A stretch of DNA of 44,994 bases from Sphingobacteriales bacterium TSM_CSM (GTDB lineage: Bacteria; Bacteroidota; Bacteroidia; Chitinophagales; UBA2359): assembly GCA_002212725.1 (NCBI GenBank), contig MTCR01000068.1:1-44994 (forward strand), given 5' to 3'. Shown here piece after piece: positions 1-9,248 of this stretch. The notes under the pieces were generated by a model. That model had not been told where the DNA came from, did no database searches, and saw nothing but the letters and a program-made list of their open reading frames with translations. The translations under genes were made by a program, and so were the position numbers. Each line of letters opens with the position of its first letter. Positions within the stretch are counted from its first letter, which is position 1.

Positions 1-1
1 A

Positions 2-3000
2 AATTTAGTAGCCACAAACAACGCGCCTTCGGTATATCCGGTAGGTACGACCACTGTTACATGGACCGCCACCGATGCTGCGGGCAACACGGCAACCTGT
101 AGCCAAACCGTAACGGTGACAGATAACCAACCGCCCACTGCGGTATGTCCTTCCAATATAACGCAGCCTGCTGCAAGCGGTTTATGTAGTGCGGTGGTGA
201 ACTTTACCCTGCCTGCTCCTACCGACAACTGTTCTGCTACTTCGGCAGCCAGTCCAGCATCGGGCAGCACGTTTAACGTAGGAACCAGTACAGTTACGGT
301 AACGGCAACTGATGGGGCAAACAATACGGGCACCTGCTCGTTTACGGTAACGGTAACGGATAACCAACCTCCCACCCTTACCTGTCCTGCTCCCCAAACC
401 CTGCCGGCCATTACCAATACTTGTGCCGCCAATTACACCATTTCCGACCCCATTTCTGATAACTGTACGGCTACCTGGGGCTACTCTTTGGGCGGCGCTA
501 CCATTGCTGCTTCCTCTGGCATAGCCGATGGAACCGATAGCGGTGTCCTTTCATTTAATGTGGGTGTAACCACCGTTACCTTGAGCGGTACCGACGGCAC
601 CAATGCTGCCACTACCTGCTCCTTTACGGTAACGGTAACCGATACGCAACCGCCCGTTATTACCTGTGCAGGGCCGGTAAACATCAATACCACGCCCGGA
701 CTTTGTACCGGCACAACAGTGCTGACAAACCCGACGATAAGTGACAACTGTGCAGGCAGTTTGGGCAATGCGCTGCATTTTGCCTCCGGCAGTGCCAATG
801 AAGTAACCGCTCCCATAACAGGTCTTCCGACAGGAAACGCTGTTCGAACGGTGGAGTTTTGGGTGAAAATACCCAACAGCAACCAGCATCACATTGTTTC
901 GTGGGGCAATTTTACGTGCGCCATCTATCCTGTTGGAGGGGTAATGCGCCCCCACCTTTGGGGTTCTTTTAATGATGTGAGTTCAACCACGCTTTCCGTT
1001 CCTTATAATACATGGACGCATATAGCCTACGTGCTTACCGGAACACAAATTATTTTTTATGTAAACGGCGTTGCAGATGCGAAACCCTACACGCACAACA
1101 CCGGTTCTACGGGCAGCCTTTACGTAGGCAGTTACTTTGGCGCAACAGGGCAAACGGTAGATGAGGTTCGGATATGGAATACTGCGCGCACACAAGCACA
1201 GATTCAAGGTTCAATGGGCACAGAACTGTCAGGCAGTGAAGCGGGATTGGTAGCCTACTACAAATTCAATCAAGGCACTGCAGGCGGCAACAATGCAGGT
1301 ATAACAACACTGAACGCTACAACGGGTCAAAATGGTACGTTGGTGAGTTTTGGGCTGAACGGTCCGTCTTCGAACTGGGTGGCAGGGCTTACGTTCCCGC
1401 TCTTTACGAATAATGCTCCGTCTGTTTATCCGGTAGGTACGACCACTGTTACCTGGACCGCCACCGATGCTGCGGGCAATACGGCTACCTGCAGCCAAAC
1501 GGTTACAGTAACCGATAACCAACCACCCACAGCGCTTTGTCAGCCTGTCACGGTTCAATTAAACGCATCGGGCACTGGCAGCACGACGGCGGCAGCGGTG
1601 AACAACGGCAGTAGCGATGCTTGCGGCATTCAGTCATTGACCTTGAGCCAAACGGCGTTTACGTGTGCCAATGTGGGCAGCAACACGGTAACACTGACGG
1701 TACGAGATGTAAACAACAATACTTCCACTTGTTCGGCAACGGTAACGGTGCAGGATTTGGTTGCACCGGTGGCAGTATGCCAGAACGTAACAGTTGAGTT
1801 AAATGCATCGGGCACGGGCAGCACTATGGGTGCAGCCGTTAATAATGGCAGCAGCGATGCATGCGGCATTCAGTCCTTGTCCTTGAGCCAGACGACGTTT
1901 AACTGCGCCAACGTGGGAAGCAACACGGTAACGCTGACGGTGACGGATGTAAACAACAATACCGCCACTTGTTCGGCAACGGTTACGGTGCAGGATTTGG
2001 TGGTGCCGGTGGCAGTATGCCAGAACGTAACGGTTCAGTTAGACAATACCGGCAATGGCAGTACGACGGCAGCTGCGGTGAACAACGGCAGCAGCGATGC
2101 TTGCGGCATTCAGACTTTATCCTTGAGCCAAACGGCATTTACCTGCGCCAACGTAGGCAGCAACACGGTAACGCTGACGGTTACCGATGTAAACAGCAAT
2201 GTAAATACCTGTACGGCTACGGTTACGGTACAAGATACTGTACTGCCGGTAGCATTATGCCAGCCTGTAACGGTACAGTTAGACAATACGGGCAATGGCA
2301 GCACTACGGCATCTGCGGTGAACAACGGCAGCAGCGATGCCTGCGGCATTCAGACTTTATCCTTGAGCCAAACGGCGTTTACCTGCGCCAACGTAGGCAG
2401 CAACACCGTAACGCTGACGGTTACGGATGTAAACAGCAATGTAAATACCTGTACGGCCACGGTAACGGTACAAGATACTGTACTGCCGGTAGCGTTATGC
2501 CAGCCTGTAACGGTACAGTTAGACAATACGGGCAATGGCAGCACGACGGCATCGGCGGTGAACAACGGCAGCAGCGATGCCTGCGGCATTCAGTCCCTAT
2601 CCTTGAGCCAAACGGCATTTACCTGCGCCAGCATTGCTACCAACCCGAATACGGTAACACTGACGGTAACGGATGTGAATAACAATACTTCCACCTGTAC
2701 TGCTACGGTAACAGTGGAAGATAATATTGCACCGACGGCCATATGTCAAAATCCAACAGTTGCGCTTAACAGTGCTGGTACAGTAACCATTACGCCTGCA
2801 CAGATAAACAATGGCAGTAGTGATAATTGTGCTGTTCAGGGTTATTCGCTTAGTCAAAGCACATTTGACTGTACCGAAGTAGGTTTTAATACGGTTATCA
2901 TGACAGTTACTGATGTAAACGGGCAAACCAGCACCTGTTCTTCTTTAGTAAGGGTAATAGAAACTTTACCTCCAACAGCAGTATGCCAGAACATTACAGT

Positions 3001-6000
3001 GCAGTTGCAAACAGGGGGCAGTGTGAATGTTGCGGCATCGGCGGTGAATAATGGCAGTAGTGACAATTGCGGCACGATTACTTTGGCTTTAAGCCAAACC
3101 ACATTTACCTGTAGTAATATAGGAGTAAATACGGTAGTTTTAACCGTTACCGATGCGAACAGTAATACGGCTACCTGCTCGGCAACAATAACGGTACAAG
3201 ATAATATTGCACCTTTGGCGGTATGCCAGCCGGTTACGGTACAACTAAATTCGGGTGGTGCGGCATCGGTTACCGGTACACAAGTAAATAACGGTAGTAG
3301 CGATGCTTGCGGCATTCAATCATTATCGGTAACTCCCAATAGTTTTACCTGTGGTAATGTAGGAGGAAATACAGTTACTTTAACTGTTACCGATGTAAAC
3401 AACAATACCACCACCTGCTCTGCAACGGTAACGGTACAAGATAATATTGCTCCTTTGGCAGTATGTCAGCCTGTTACGGTACAACTTAACTCGGGCGGTA
3501 CGGCATCGGTTACCGGTACACAAGTAAATAACGGCAGCAGCGATGCTTGCGGCATTCAATCATTATCGGTAACTCCCAACAGTTTTACCTGTGGTAATGT
3601 AGGAGGGAATACGGTTACTTTAACTGCTACCGATGTAAACGGCAATACAGCTACCTGCTCTGCAACGGTAACAGTACAAGATAATATTGCTCCTTTGGCA
3701 GTATGCCAGCCGGTTACGGTGCAACTTAACTCAGGCGGTACAGCAACGGTTACTGGCACACAGGTAAATAACGGCAGTTCAGATAACTGTGCCATACAAT
3801 CTTTGGGGGTAGTGCCCAACAGCTTTACCTGTGCCAACGTAGGAAACAATACGGTTACCCTTACAGTAACAGATGTAAACGGCAATACCTCTACCTGTTC
3901 AGCAACGGTAACAGTACAGGATAATATAGCGCCCAATGCAGTTTGCCAGAATAGTTCGGTACAATTAAACACATCTGGCACAGCCGGTTTAACTGCTGGG
4001 CAGGTAAACAACGGTAGTTCGGACAATTGCGGTATTCAGTCAATATCGGTATTGCCCAACAGTTTTACCTGCGCCAATGTGGGCAGTAATACTGTTACTT
4101 TAACCGTTACCGATGTAAACGGGCAAAGTGCAACCTGTTCGGCTTTGGTTTTGGTGCAGGATGTTACACCCCCAACAGCATTTTGTCAAAGTGGCATCAT
4201 AGTATCTTTAAACAGCGGTGGCACAGGCAGCATTACCACTTCAATGGTAAATAACGGCAGCTCTGATAACTGTGGTATTGCCTCTGTAACAGCAAGCCCG
4301 CTAAACTTTACCTGTGCCGATGTTGGCAACCCGATTGTAGTATTGACAGTTACGGATTTGAGCAATAACACTGCTACCTGTGGCAGCACTATTACAGTGA
4401 AAGATAATATTCTGCCTACTGCTATCTGCCAGAATATTGCGGTTCAGATAGGAGTTGGTGGAACGGTAACGGTAGTGCCTGCACAGGTGAATAATGGCAG
4501 CAATGACAATTGTGGTATAGCCACCATGTCGTTAAGCAAGAGTATATTTACCTGTGCCGATGTTGGTTCGCAAACAGTAGTATTAACGGTAACCGATGCA
4601 AGTGGTAACAGTGCCTCTTGTTCTGCCGGTGTTACGGTAAATGAAACAACCGCACCAACAGCTGTTTGCCAAACTACGCCGGTTATTGCACAAATAAGCC
4701 CGGCCGGAACTGCAACCATTACTGCCGCACAAATTAACAATGGCAGTACCGATAACTGCAGCGGCAGTGTGAATTTATCAGTAACTCCCAATTCATTTAC
4801 CTGCTCTAATATTGGCAATAATACGGTAACTTTAACCGTAAGCGATACAAATGGAAACTCATCAAGTTGTGCTGCAACGGTGCTGGTACAAGACCCGGTT
4901 GCACCAACGGCTGCATGTAAAAGCAGCTTTGTCTATTTAAATGCCTTGGGTACGGCAAGTATTACTGCTTCGCAGGTAAATAACAACAGCAGCGACAACT
5001 GCGGGGTTTCGGGAATAAGCGTATTGCCTAATACCTTTAACTGCGCCAATATTGGCAACAATACTGTAACACTTACTGTAACTGATTTCAGTTCCAATAC
5101 TGCTACCTGTAATGCTACCGTAACAGTTTACGATGATATATTACCCGTGGCAAACTGTCAGAATATAGCGGTAGCTATATCGGGCGGAACTGCCAGCATT
5201 ACCGCTGCACAGGTAAATAGCAGCAGTACCGACAATTGCGGTATAGCCAACATGAGTGTGATTCCAAGCCTGTTTTCATGTGCCAATGTTGGTAATAATA
5301 CGGTTACGCTTACTGTTAGTGACAGCAGCGGAAATACAGCAACCTGTTCTGCTACCGTAACGGTTACTTCAACCATACCGGCAACTATTGGAAGCAACAG
5401 CCCTGTTTGTGTAGGCAATACCATTAACCTTACGGCTACCGGTGGGGGTTTTTACCAATGGGTGGGCCCTGGTGGATTTAGTTCAACGCAGCAAAACCCG
5501 GTAAGGACAGGTGCTACTATAGCTATGGGCGGAATATATTCTGTTACGGTAACCAGCGCTTCGGGTTGTACAACGGCATTAAGTACTACGGTTACGGTTA
5601 ACAGTTTGCCGGTGGCAAGTATTACCGGAGCAACCAGTGTTTGTGCCGGCAATACTATTAACCTTACTGCCAATGGCGGCGTTTCTTACCAATGGAGCGG
5701 CCCGAATGGTTTTACCTCCATACAACAAAACATTGTAAGAACCGATGCCACGGCTCCAATGGGTGGAATGTATACTGTTACGGTAACCAACAGCGGCGGC
5801 TGCACGGCTACAACCAATATAAATGTTACGGTTAACCCTGTACCAACGGCTACTGTAGGCAATAACGGCCCGGTTTGCATAGGAAGTACCATTAACCTTA
5901 GCGCAAGTGGTGGCGTAACCTATAGTTGGATTGGTCCGAACGGATATTCCAGCAGTGCCCAAAACCCGGTAAGAACGGGTGCAACGCTGGCTATGGCGGG

Positions 6001-7819
6001 CAACTACTTAGTAACGGTAACCAATTCATCTGGTTGCACGGCAAGTTCATACACAACGGTATCGGTTGTTACTGCGCCTGCTGCAAGTGTAACCGGCACA
6101 TCATCGGTTTGCGCGGGCGGTGTCATCAGCCTTACTGCATCGGGCGGAGTTTCTTACTCATGGAACGGTCCGTCGGGCTATACCGCTTCGGGGGTTAATA
6201 TTATGTTAAGCCCGGCAACGGCGGCCATGGCAGGAACTTATACCGTAACTGTAACGGGTTCTGGTGGTTGTACGGCAACAGCCAGCCGCACTGTAACTGT
6301 AAATGCAGCGCCTGTGGTGAGTATAAGCGGAACTACGGTAATATGTGCGGGCAATACCATTACGCTGTCGGCAACGGGTGGTACTACCTATATATGGAGC
6401 GGCCCGAATGGCTTTAGCAGCGGCGGTTCCAGTGTAGCTGTGGTTAGCGCCACGGTTGCAGCATCGGGCACTTATACGGTAACGGTCACCAACGCATCGG
6501 GTTGTACGGCCACGGCCAGCCAGGCAGTTACGGTAAATGCAGTTCCGGTTGCCACAGCAGGCAGCAACAGCCCTGTTTGTTCAGGCAATGCCATTAATCT
6601 TACGGCCTCGGGCGGTTCATCTTATTCGTGGATTGGTCCTTCGCTGTTCAGTTCTACGGTTCAAAACCCGGTAAGGCTTAATGCTACCACTTCTATGTCG
6701 GGTACTTATTCGGTTACGGTAACTAATATTTCGGGTTGTAGCGCATGGGCTGTTACCTCGGTTACGGTAAATGCTTCGCCAACGGCAAATATCAGCGGAG
6801 TTAGCAGTGTTTGCGCAGGCGGCACCATCAGTCTTACTGCAAGCGGCGGAACGCTGTACGCATGGAGCGGCCCCAATGGTTTTACCGGCAATACTGCCGG
6901 CATAAGCATACCTTCAGCCACTACGGCCATGACCGGTACTTATACGGTAACGGTAACCGGTTCGTCGGGTTGTACGGCTACGGCCAGCAGGGCGGTTACG
7001 GTAAATGCTGTTCCGGTTGCAACGGCTTCCAATAATGGACCGTTGTGTGCGGGTGCAGCGCTTACGTTATCGTCTTCGGGCGGTAGCTCCTACTCATGGA
7101 GCGGCCCCAACGGGTTTGTTTCCATGGCACAAAACCCCGTTTTAAGTTCTGTTACAACGGCTATGGCCGGCACCTATACGGTAACGGTAACCAATGCATC
7201 GGGTTGTTCATCGGTGGCAAATACTGTGGTAAGCATCAGCACATGTGGTACGCCCATTGTTGTAACAAGCTACAGCATTACCAAAAACAGCAGTCTTACC
7301 ACGATTGGAAACGGCTCTATAACCCTATATGTAACAGGTGGGGTACCGTGCCCGCCGCCGGGTGCAGCCTACAGCTATGCCTGGAGCCCGGCTACGGGAA
7401 CCATGACTTCATCGGGCACTACCCATACGTATAGCGGGCTGCTTGCCGGTTGGTATGTGGTAACCATAACCGATTGCGGAGGCAACAGCCTTGTTACATA
7501 TTACTATGTTCCCAATACTTCAAGAGGTTTTGGATTTAAAACCGGCGAAAAAGGGGTAGAAAACCTAACCGCATCGCCCAATCCTACCGGAGGTCAAACT
7601 ACTGTATCGTTTAACAGCCATGCCAATGAGCGCATGAGATTGGCAGTTTACGCTGTAGATGGCAAGGAAGTTGGGGTATTGTTTGACGGTATTGCTCAGG
7701 AAGAGTCGTTCTACGAATTTGTTTTTGACATGAACGACCTGCCATCGGGCACGTATTATGCCGTTTTACGAACCGAAAGCGGTGTCCAAGAGCAAATAAG
7801 GGTGCTGGTAATAAGGTAG
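2..7819 (+). CDS. Giant T9SS type-A surface adhesin, 3' part (start lies upstream of the window)
   Basis: The reading frame is open from the first bases, so the true start is outside the window; a GTG at 116 is only an in-frame valine. About 2600 residues are visible. In order they are: the tail of a HYR module, two HYR modules, a third HYR interrupted by a LamG/concanavalin-like domain (about 755-1395, with EFWVK and VDEVRIWN motifs), sixteen ~80-residue HYR-like repeats with paired cysteines (1517-5370), eight ~78-residue Ig/PKD-like repeats (5371-7235), one SprB-like module, and a C-terminal T9SS type-A sorting domain (about 7550-7819, with SPNPTGG and LPSGTYYAVL). The protein should be exported by the type IX system, have this tail cleaved, and be anchored on the outer surface, probably for adhesion or glycan binding. 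It ends with a strong terminator. Family calls are confident; the ligand is unknown. Confidence 0.88.
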   Translation, partial: NLVATNNAPSVYPVGTTTVTWTATDAAGNTATCSQTVTVTDNQPPTAVCPSNITQPAASGLCSAVVNFTLPAPTDNCSATSAASPASGSTFNVGTSTVTVTATDGANNTGTCSFTVTVTDNQPPTLTCPAPQTLPAITNTCAANYTISDPISDNCTATWGYSLGGATIAASSGIADGTDSGVLSFNVGVTTVTLSGTDGTNAATTCSFTVTVTDTQPPVITCAGPVNINTTPGLCTGTTVLTNPTISDNCAGSLGNALHFASGSANEVTAPITGLPTGNAVRTVEFWVKIPNSNQHHIVSWGNFTCAIYPVGGVMRPHLWGSFNDVSSTTLSVPYNTWTHIAYVLTGTQIIFYVNGVADAKPYTHNTGSTGSLYVGSYFGATGQTVDEVRIWNTARTQAQIQGSMGTELSGSEAGLVAYYKFNQGTAGGNNAGITTLNATTGQNGTLVSFGLNGPSSNWVAGLTFPLFTNNAPSVYPVGTTTVTWTATDAAGNTATCSQTVTVTDNQPPTALCQPVTVQLNASGTGSTTAAAVNNGSSDACGIQSLTLSQTAFTCANVGSNTVTLTVRDVNNNTSTCSATVTVQDLVAPVAVCQNVTVELNASGTGSTMGAAVNNGSSDACGIQSLSLSQTTFNCANVGSNTVTLTVTDVNNNTATCSATVTVQDLVVPVAVCQNVTVQLDNTGNGSTTAAAVNNGSSDACGIQTLSLSQTAFTCANVGSNTVTLTVTDVNSNVNTCTATVTVQDTVLPVALCQPVTVQLDNTGNGSTTASAVNNGSSDACGIQTLSLSQTAFTCANVGSNTVTLTVTDVNSNVNTCTATVTVQDTVLPVALCQPVTVQLDNTGNGSTTASAVNNGSSDACGIQSLSLSQTAFTCASIATNPNTVTLTVTDVNNNTSTCTATVTVEDNIAPTAICQNPTVALNSAGTVTITPAQINNGSSDNCAVQGYSLSQSTFDCTEVGFNTVIMTVTDVNGQTSTCSSLVRVIETLPPTAVCQNITVQLQTGGSVNVAASAVNNGSSDNCGTITLALSQTTFTCSNIGVNTVVLTVTDANSNTATCSATITVQDNIAPLAVCQPVTVQLNSGGAASVTGTQVNNGSSDACGIQSLSVTPNSFTCGNVGGNTVTLTVTDVNNNTTTCSATVTVQDNIAPLAVCQPVTVQLNSGGTASVTGTQVNNGSSDACGIQSLSVTPNSFTCGNVGGNTVTLTATDVNGNTATCSATVTVQDNIAPLAVCQPVTVQLNSGGTATVTGTQVNNGSSDNCAIQSLGVVPNSFTCANVGNNTVTLTVTDVNGNTSTCSATVTVQDNIAPNAVCQNSSVQLNTSGTAGLTAGQVNNGSSDNCGIQSISVLPNSFTCANVGSNTVTLTVTDVNGQSATCSALVLVQDVTPPTAFCQSGIIVSLNSGGTGSITTSMVNNGSSDNCGIASVTASPLNFTCADVGNPIVVLTVTDLSNNTATCGSTITVKDNILPTAICQNIAVQIGVGGTVTVVPAQVNNGSNDNCGIATMSLSKSIFTCADVGSQTVVLTVTDASGNSASCSAGVTVNETTAPTAVCQTTPVIAQISPAGTATITAAQINNGSTDNCSGSVNLSVTPNSFTCSNIGNNTVTLTVSDTNGNSSSCAATVLVQDPVAPTAACKSSFVYLNALGTASITASQVNNNSSDNCGVSGISVLPNTFNCANIGNNTVTLTVTDFSSNTATCNATVTVYDDILPVANCQNIAVAISGGTASITAAQVNSSSTDNCGIANMSVIPSLFSCANVGNNTVTLTVSDSSGNTATCSATVTVTSTIPATIGSNSPVCVGNTINLTATGGGFYQWVGPGGFSSTQQNPVRTGATIAMGGIYSVTVTSASGCTTALSTTVTVNSLPVASITGATSVCAGNTINLTANGGVSYQWSGPNGFTSIQQNIVRTDATAPMGGMYTVTVTNSGGCTATTNINVTVNPVPTATVGNNGPVCIGSTINLSASGGVTYSWIGPNGYSSSAQNPVRTGATLAMAGNYLVTVTNSSGCTASSYTTVSVVTAPAASVTGTSSVCAGGVISLTASGGVSYSWNGPSGYTASGVNIMLSPATAAMAGTYTVTVTGSGGCTATASRTVTVNAAPVVSISGTTVICAGNTITLSATGGTTYIWSGPNGFSSGGSSVAVVSATVAASGTYTVTVTNASGCTATASQAVTVNAVPVATAGSNSPVCSGNAINLTASGGSSYSWIGPSLFSSTVQNPVRLNATTSMSGTYSVTVTNISGCSAWAVTSVTVNASPTANISGVSSVCAGGTISLTASGGTLYAWSGPNGFTGNTAGISIPSATTAMTGTYTVTVTGSSGCTATASRAVTVNAVPVATASNNGPLCAGAALTLSSSGGSSYSWSGPNGFVSMAQNPVLSSVTTAMAGTYTVTVTNASGCSSVANTVVSISTCGTPIVVTSYSITKNSSLTTIGNGSITLYVTGGVPCPPPGAAYSYAWSPATGTMTSSGTTHTYSGLLAGWYVVTITDCGGNSLVTYYYVPNTSRGFGFKTGEKGVENLTASPNPTGGQTTVSFNSHANERMRLAVYAVDGKEVGVLFDGIAQEESFYEFVFDMNDLPSGTYYAVLRTESGVQEQIRVLVIR
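1517..5370 (+). repeat. Sixteen tandem ~240-bp repeats encoding HYR-like modules
   Basis: Each unit begins near a P-x-A-x-C-Q motif, has a central NNGSSD(A/N)CGIQ stretch and a TFTCANVG segment, and ends with TVTLTVTDVN...TCSATVTVQD. The period is 240 bp, with small changes in the later units. Units starting near 2007, 2247 and 2487 are almost identical in DNA, pointing to recent unequal crossing-over or gene conversion; later units are more diverged. Confidence 0.9.
5371..7235 (+). repeat. Eight tandem ~234-bp repeats encoding Ig/PKD-like modules
   Basis: Units start near 5377, 5608, 5838, 6075, 6309, 6543, 6778 and 7009. Each has the pattern C(A/V)G-NTINLTA-GG-Y-W-GPNGF followed by GTYTVTVT-SGCTA. 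Two alternating subtypes are visible (NSPVC/NNGPVC against SSVCAGG), which suggests that units were partly duplicated as pairs. Confidence 0.85.
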
Positions 7820-7842
7820 TTCAATTTTATTTTACCCTGTTT

Positions 7843-7877
7843 AACTGCCCCTGTGCTGTATGTGCAGGGGCAGTTTT
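7843..7877 (+). terminator. Rho-independent terminator of the type-A adhesin gene
   Basis: A perfect 11-bp inverted repeat (AACTGCCCCTG at 7843-7853 and its complement at 7865-7875) with an 11-nt loop is followed by a short T tract. It begins 23 bp after the adhesin stop codon. Confidence 0.85.
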
Positions 7878-7961
7878 ATTGAAAAAGGGTAAAAGCCCGA
7901 TAAGTGAGGTGGTTTTATAACCATAAAGCAAAAAATGTATGGCCGGTGAGTTGAAGTTGCC

Positions 7962-7969
7962 TAAATTTG
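7962..7969 (+). promoter_or_regulatory. Candidate Bacteroidota -7 box for galT
   Basis: TAAATTTG matches the TAnnTTTG -7 element exactly and ends 19 bp before the galT ATG, after the preceding terminator. No clear TTG -33 box lies at 17-23 bp spacing, so support is moderate. Confidence 0.4.
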
Positions 7970-7988
7970 CCCGATATAAAAACCACTT

Positions 7989-8978
7989 ATGCCACACCTG
8001 CGTTGGAACCCCCTTTTGCGCACTTATACAATGGTAGCGGCCAACCGGCAAAGCCGCCCGCATTTGCCCAAAGATTATTGCCCGTTTTGCCCGGGATGCG
8101 GTAAAGTACCCGATGATTACGATGTTTATGTATATGCCAATGATTTTCCTGCATTGAGCATTTTACCCGATGTTGCCGATGAACAGGTAGCCTTTTTATC
8201 GGGTAATGTGTACCACGAGGCTGCTGCATACGGTCATTGCGAGGTTATACTGTATTCGCCCGACCATTATGCCAGTTTGTTTCAATTACCTTTGTCACAT
8301 ATTGAAAAACTGGTATCGGTTTGGAAACAAAGGCAGGAAGTGCTTAGCACCGATGAACGGGTAAAATACATATTTCCGTTTGAAAACAGGGGTGAGGAGG
8401 TAGGTGTTACCATGCATCATCCGCACGGGCAATTGTATGCCTATCCGTTTGTACCGCTAAAAATTAAAACCGAATTAGATAGCTGCAAAGCCTATTACCA
8501 ACAATATGGCATACCGCTTTTTGAAGCAATGAACCGTTTTGAATTGCAAGACGGGCGCCGAATAATTACCGAAAACGAGCATTTTGTGGCTTATCTGCCC
8601 TATTTTACGGATTATCCGTTTGGGATTTTTATAGTATGCAAAAGCAATATGGGAAGTTTTGCCGCTTTTTCATCTGCCATGCAAAACAGTTTGGCCGGTA
8701 TGTTAAAGCAGATAACCGGCGCTTTTGATCTGGTGTTTGACCGCCCGTTTCCGTATATGATGTGCATACACCAAACGCCGGTAAACAGCCCCGAATACGA
8801 AGGCTGCGAAACATGGTACCGGTTTCATATAGAATTTTACCCGCCTTTAAGAGAAAAAAACAAGGTTAAATGGTATGCATCATCGGAAATGGGAGCCTGG
8901 GCGGCAGCCAACACGCTACCCGTAGAAGATACAGCAGCAATTTTGCGCAAAGCATTGCATCGGTTTACCAACGGGTAA
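7989..8978 (+). CDS. galT: Galactose-1-phosphate uridylyltransferase
   Basis: This 329-residue protein is a HIT-superfamily hexose-1-phosphate uridylyltransferase, the Leloir-pathway enzyme that swaps UMP between UDP-glucose and galactose-1-phosphate in the cytoplasm. Visible signatures are the zinc-site CPFC (Cys31, Cys34), SPDH (His93), and the active-site HPHGQ (residues 144-148), where His146 should be the uridylylated nucleophile and His144 the fourth zinc ligand by analogy with E. coli GalT. The C-terminal HIEFYPPL stretch is also typical. It is slightly shorter than the 348-residue E. coli enzyme. The ATG at 7989 is chosen because it lies just behind a -7 box and gives a complete N-terminus. 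An aldose epimerase of the same pathway lies 3.5 kb downstream on the other strand. It converges on a small membrane-protein gene 12 bp away. Confidence 0.9.
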   Translation: MPHLRWNPLLRTYTMVAANRQSRPHLPKDYCPFCPGCGKVPDDYDVYVYANDFPALSILPDVADEQVAFLSGNVYHEAAAYGHCEVILYSPDHYASLFQLPLSHIEKLVSVWKQRQEVLSTDERVKYIFPFENRGEEVGVTMHHPHGQLYAYPFVPLKIKTELDSCKAYYQQYGIPLFEAMNRFELQDGRRIITENEHFVAYLPYFTDYPFGIFIVCKSNMGSFAAFSSAMQNSLAGMLKQITGAFDLVFDRPFPYMMCIHQTPVNSPEYEGCETWYRFHIEFYPPLREKNKVKWYASSEMGAWAAANTLPVEDTAAILRKALHRFTNG

Positions 8979-8990
8979 AGGGAATTATTG

Positions 8991-9167
8991 TCAGTCAATT
9001 TTAATGGTTCGGGAACCGGGTTTATTTTGGGGTAGTTTATCTTTAAACTGGTTGTACAGAAAAAGGGCAATCAAGAGTATAATGCCTATGTAAAAAAGCG
9101 CCCGCAACAATTTAAGTCCAACAACAATCAGAAAAAACGCAACCACAACTAAGAGTAGTTTTTTCAT
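8991..9167 (-). CDS. Small hydrophobic membrane protein (58 aa), unrecognised
   Basis: An ATG at 9167 opens a 58-residue frame ending at TGA (8991-8993). It starts MKKLLLVVVAFFLIVVGLK, has a second hydrophobic stretch (about residues 25-38), then a charged tail rich in K, N and P. That gives one long or two short membrane segments with a likely cytoplasmic or periplasmic tail. It lies 81 bp downstream of, and co-directional with, the ABC1-kinase gene, and could be co-transcribed with it. The hydrophobic/charged layout argues for a real gene. The alternative is a chance frame, since the length is short. No function is suggested. Confidence 0.6.
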   Translation of the reverse strand: MKKLLLVVVAFFLIVVGLKLLRALFYIGIILLIALFLYNQFKDKLPQNKPGSRTIKID

Positions 9168-9248
9168 GAACTTCGTGATTTTGTGAGGTAAATACTCAAC
9201 TTATAACGCTGAACAGCCGCCAAAAGTTCCGGCCGGGGGGAGCAGGCA

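Noticed and set aside
1969..2682. A 237-codon plus-strand frame and two identical 79-codon minus-strand frames inside the HYR repeats
   Set aside because: They are out-of-frame shadows; their mutual identity only reflects the 240-bp DNA repeats, and the protein text (CRHS/QQRCLRHSDFI type) is low-complexity without a fold.
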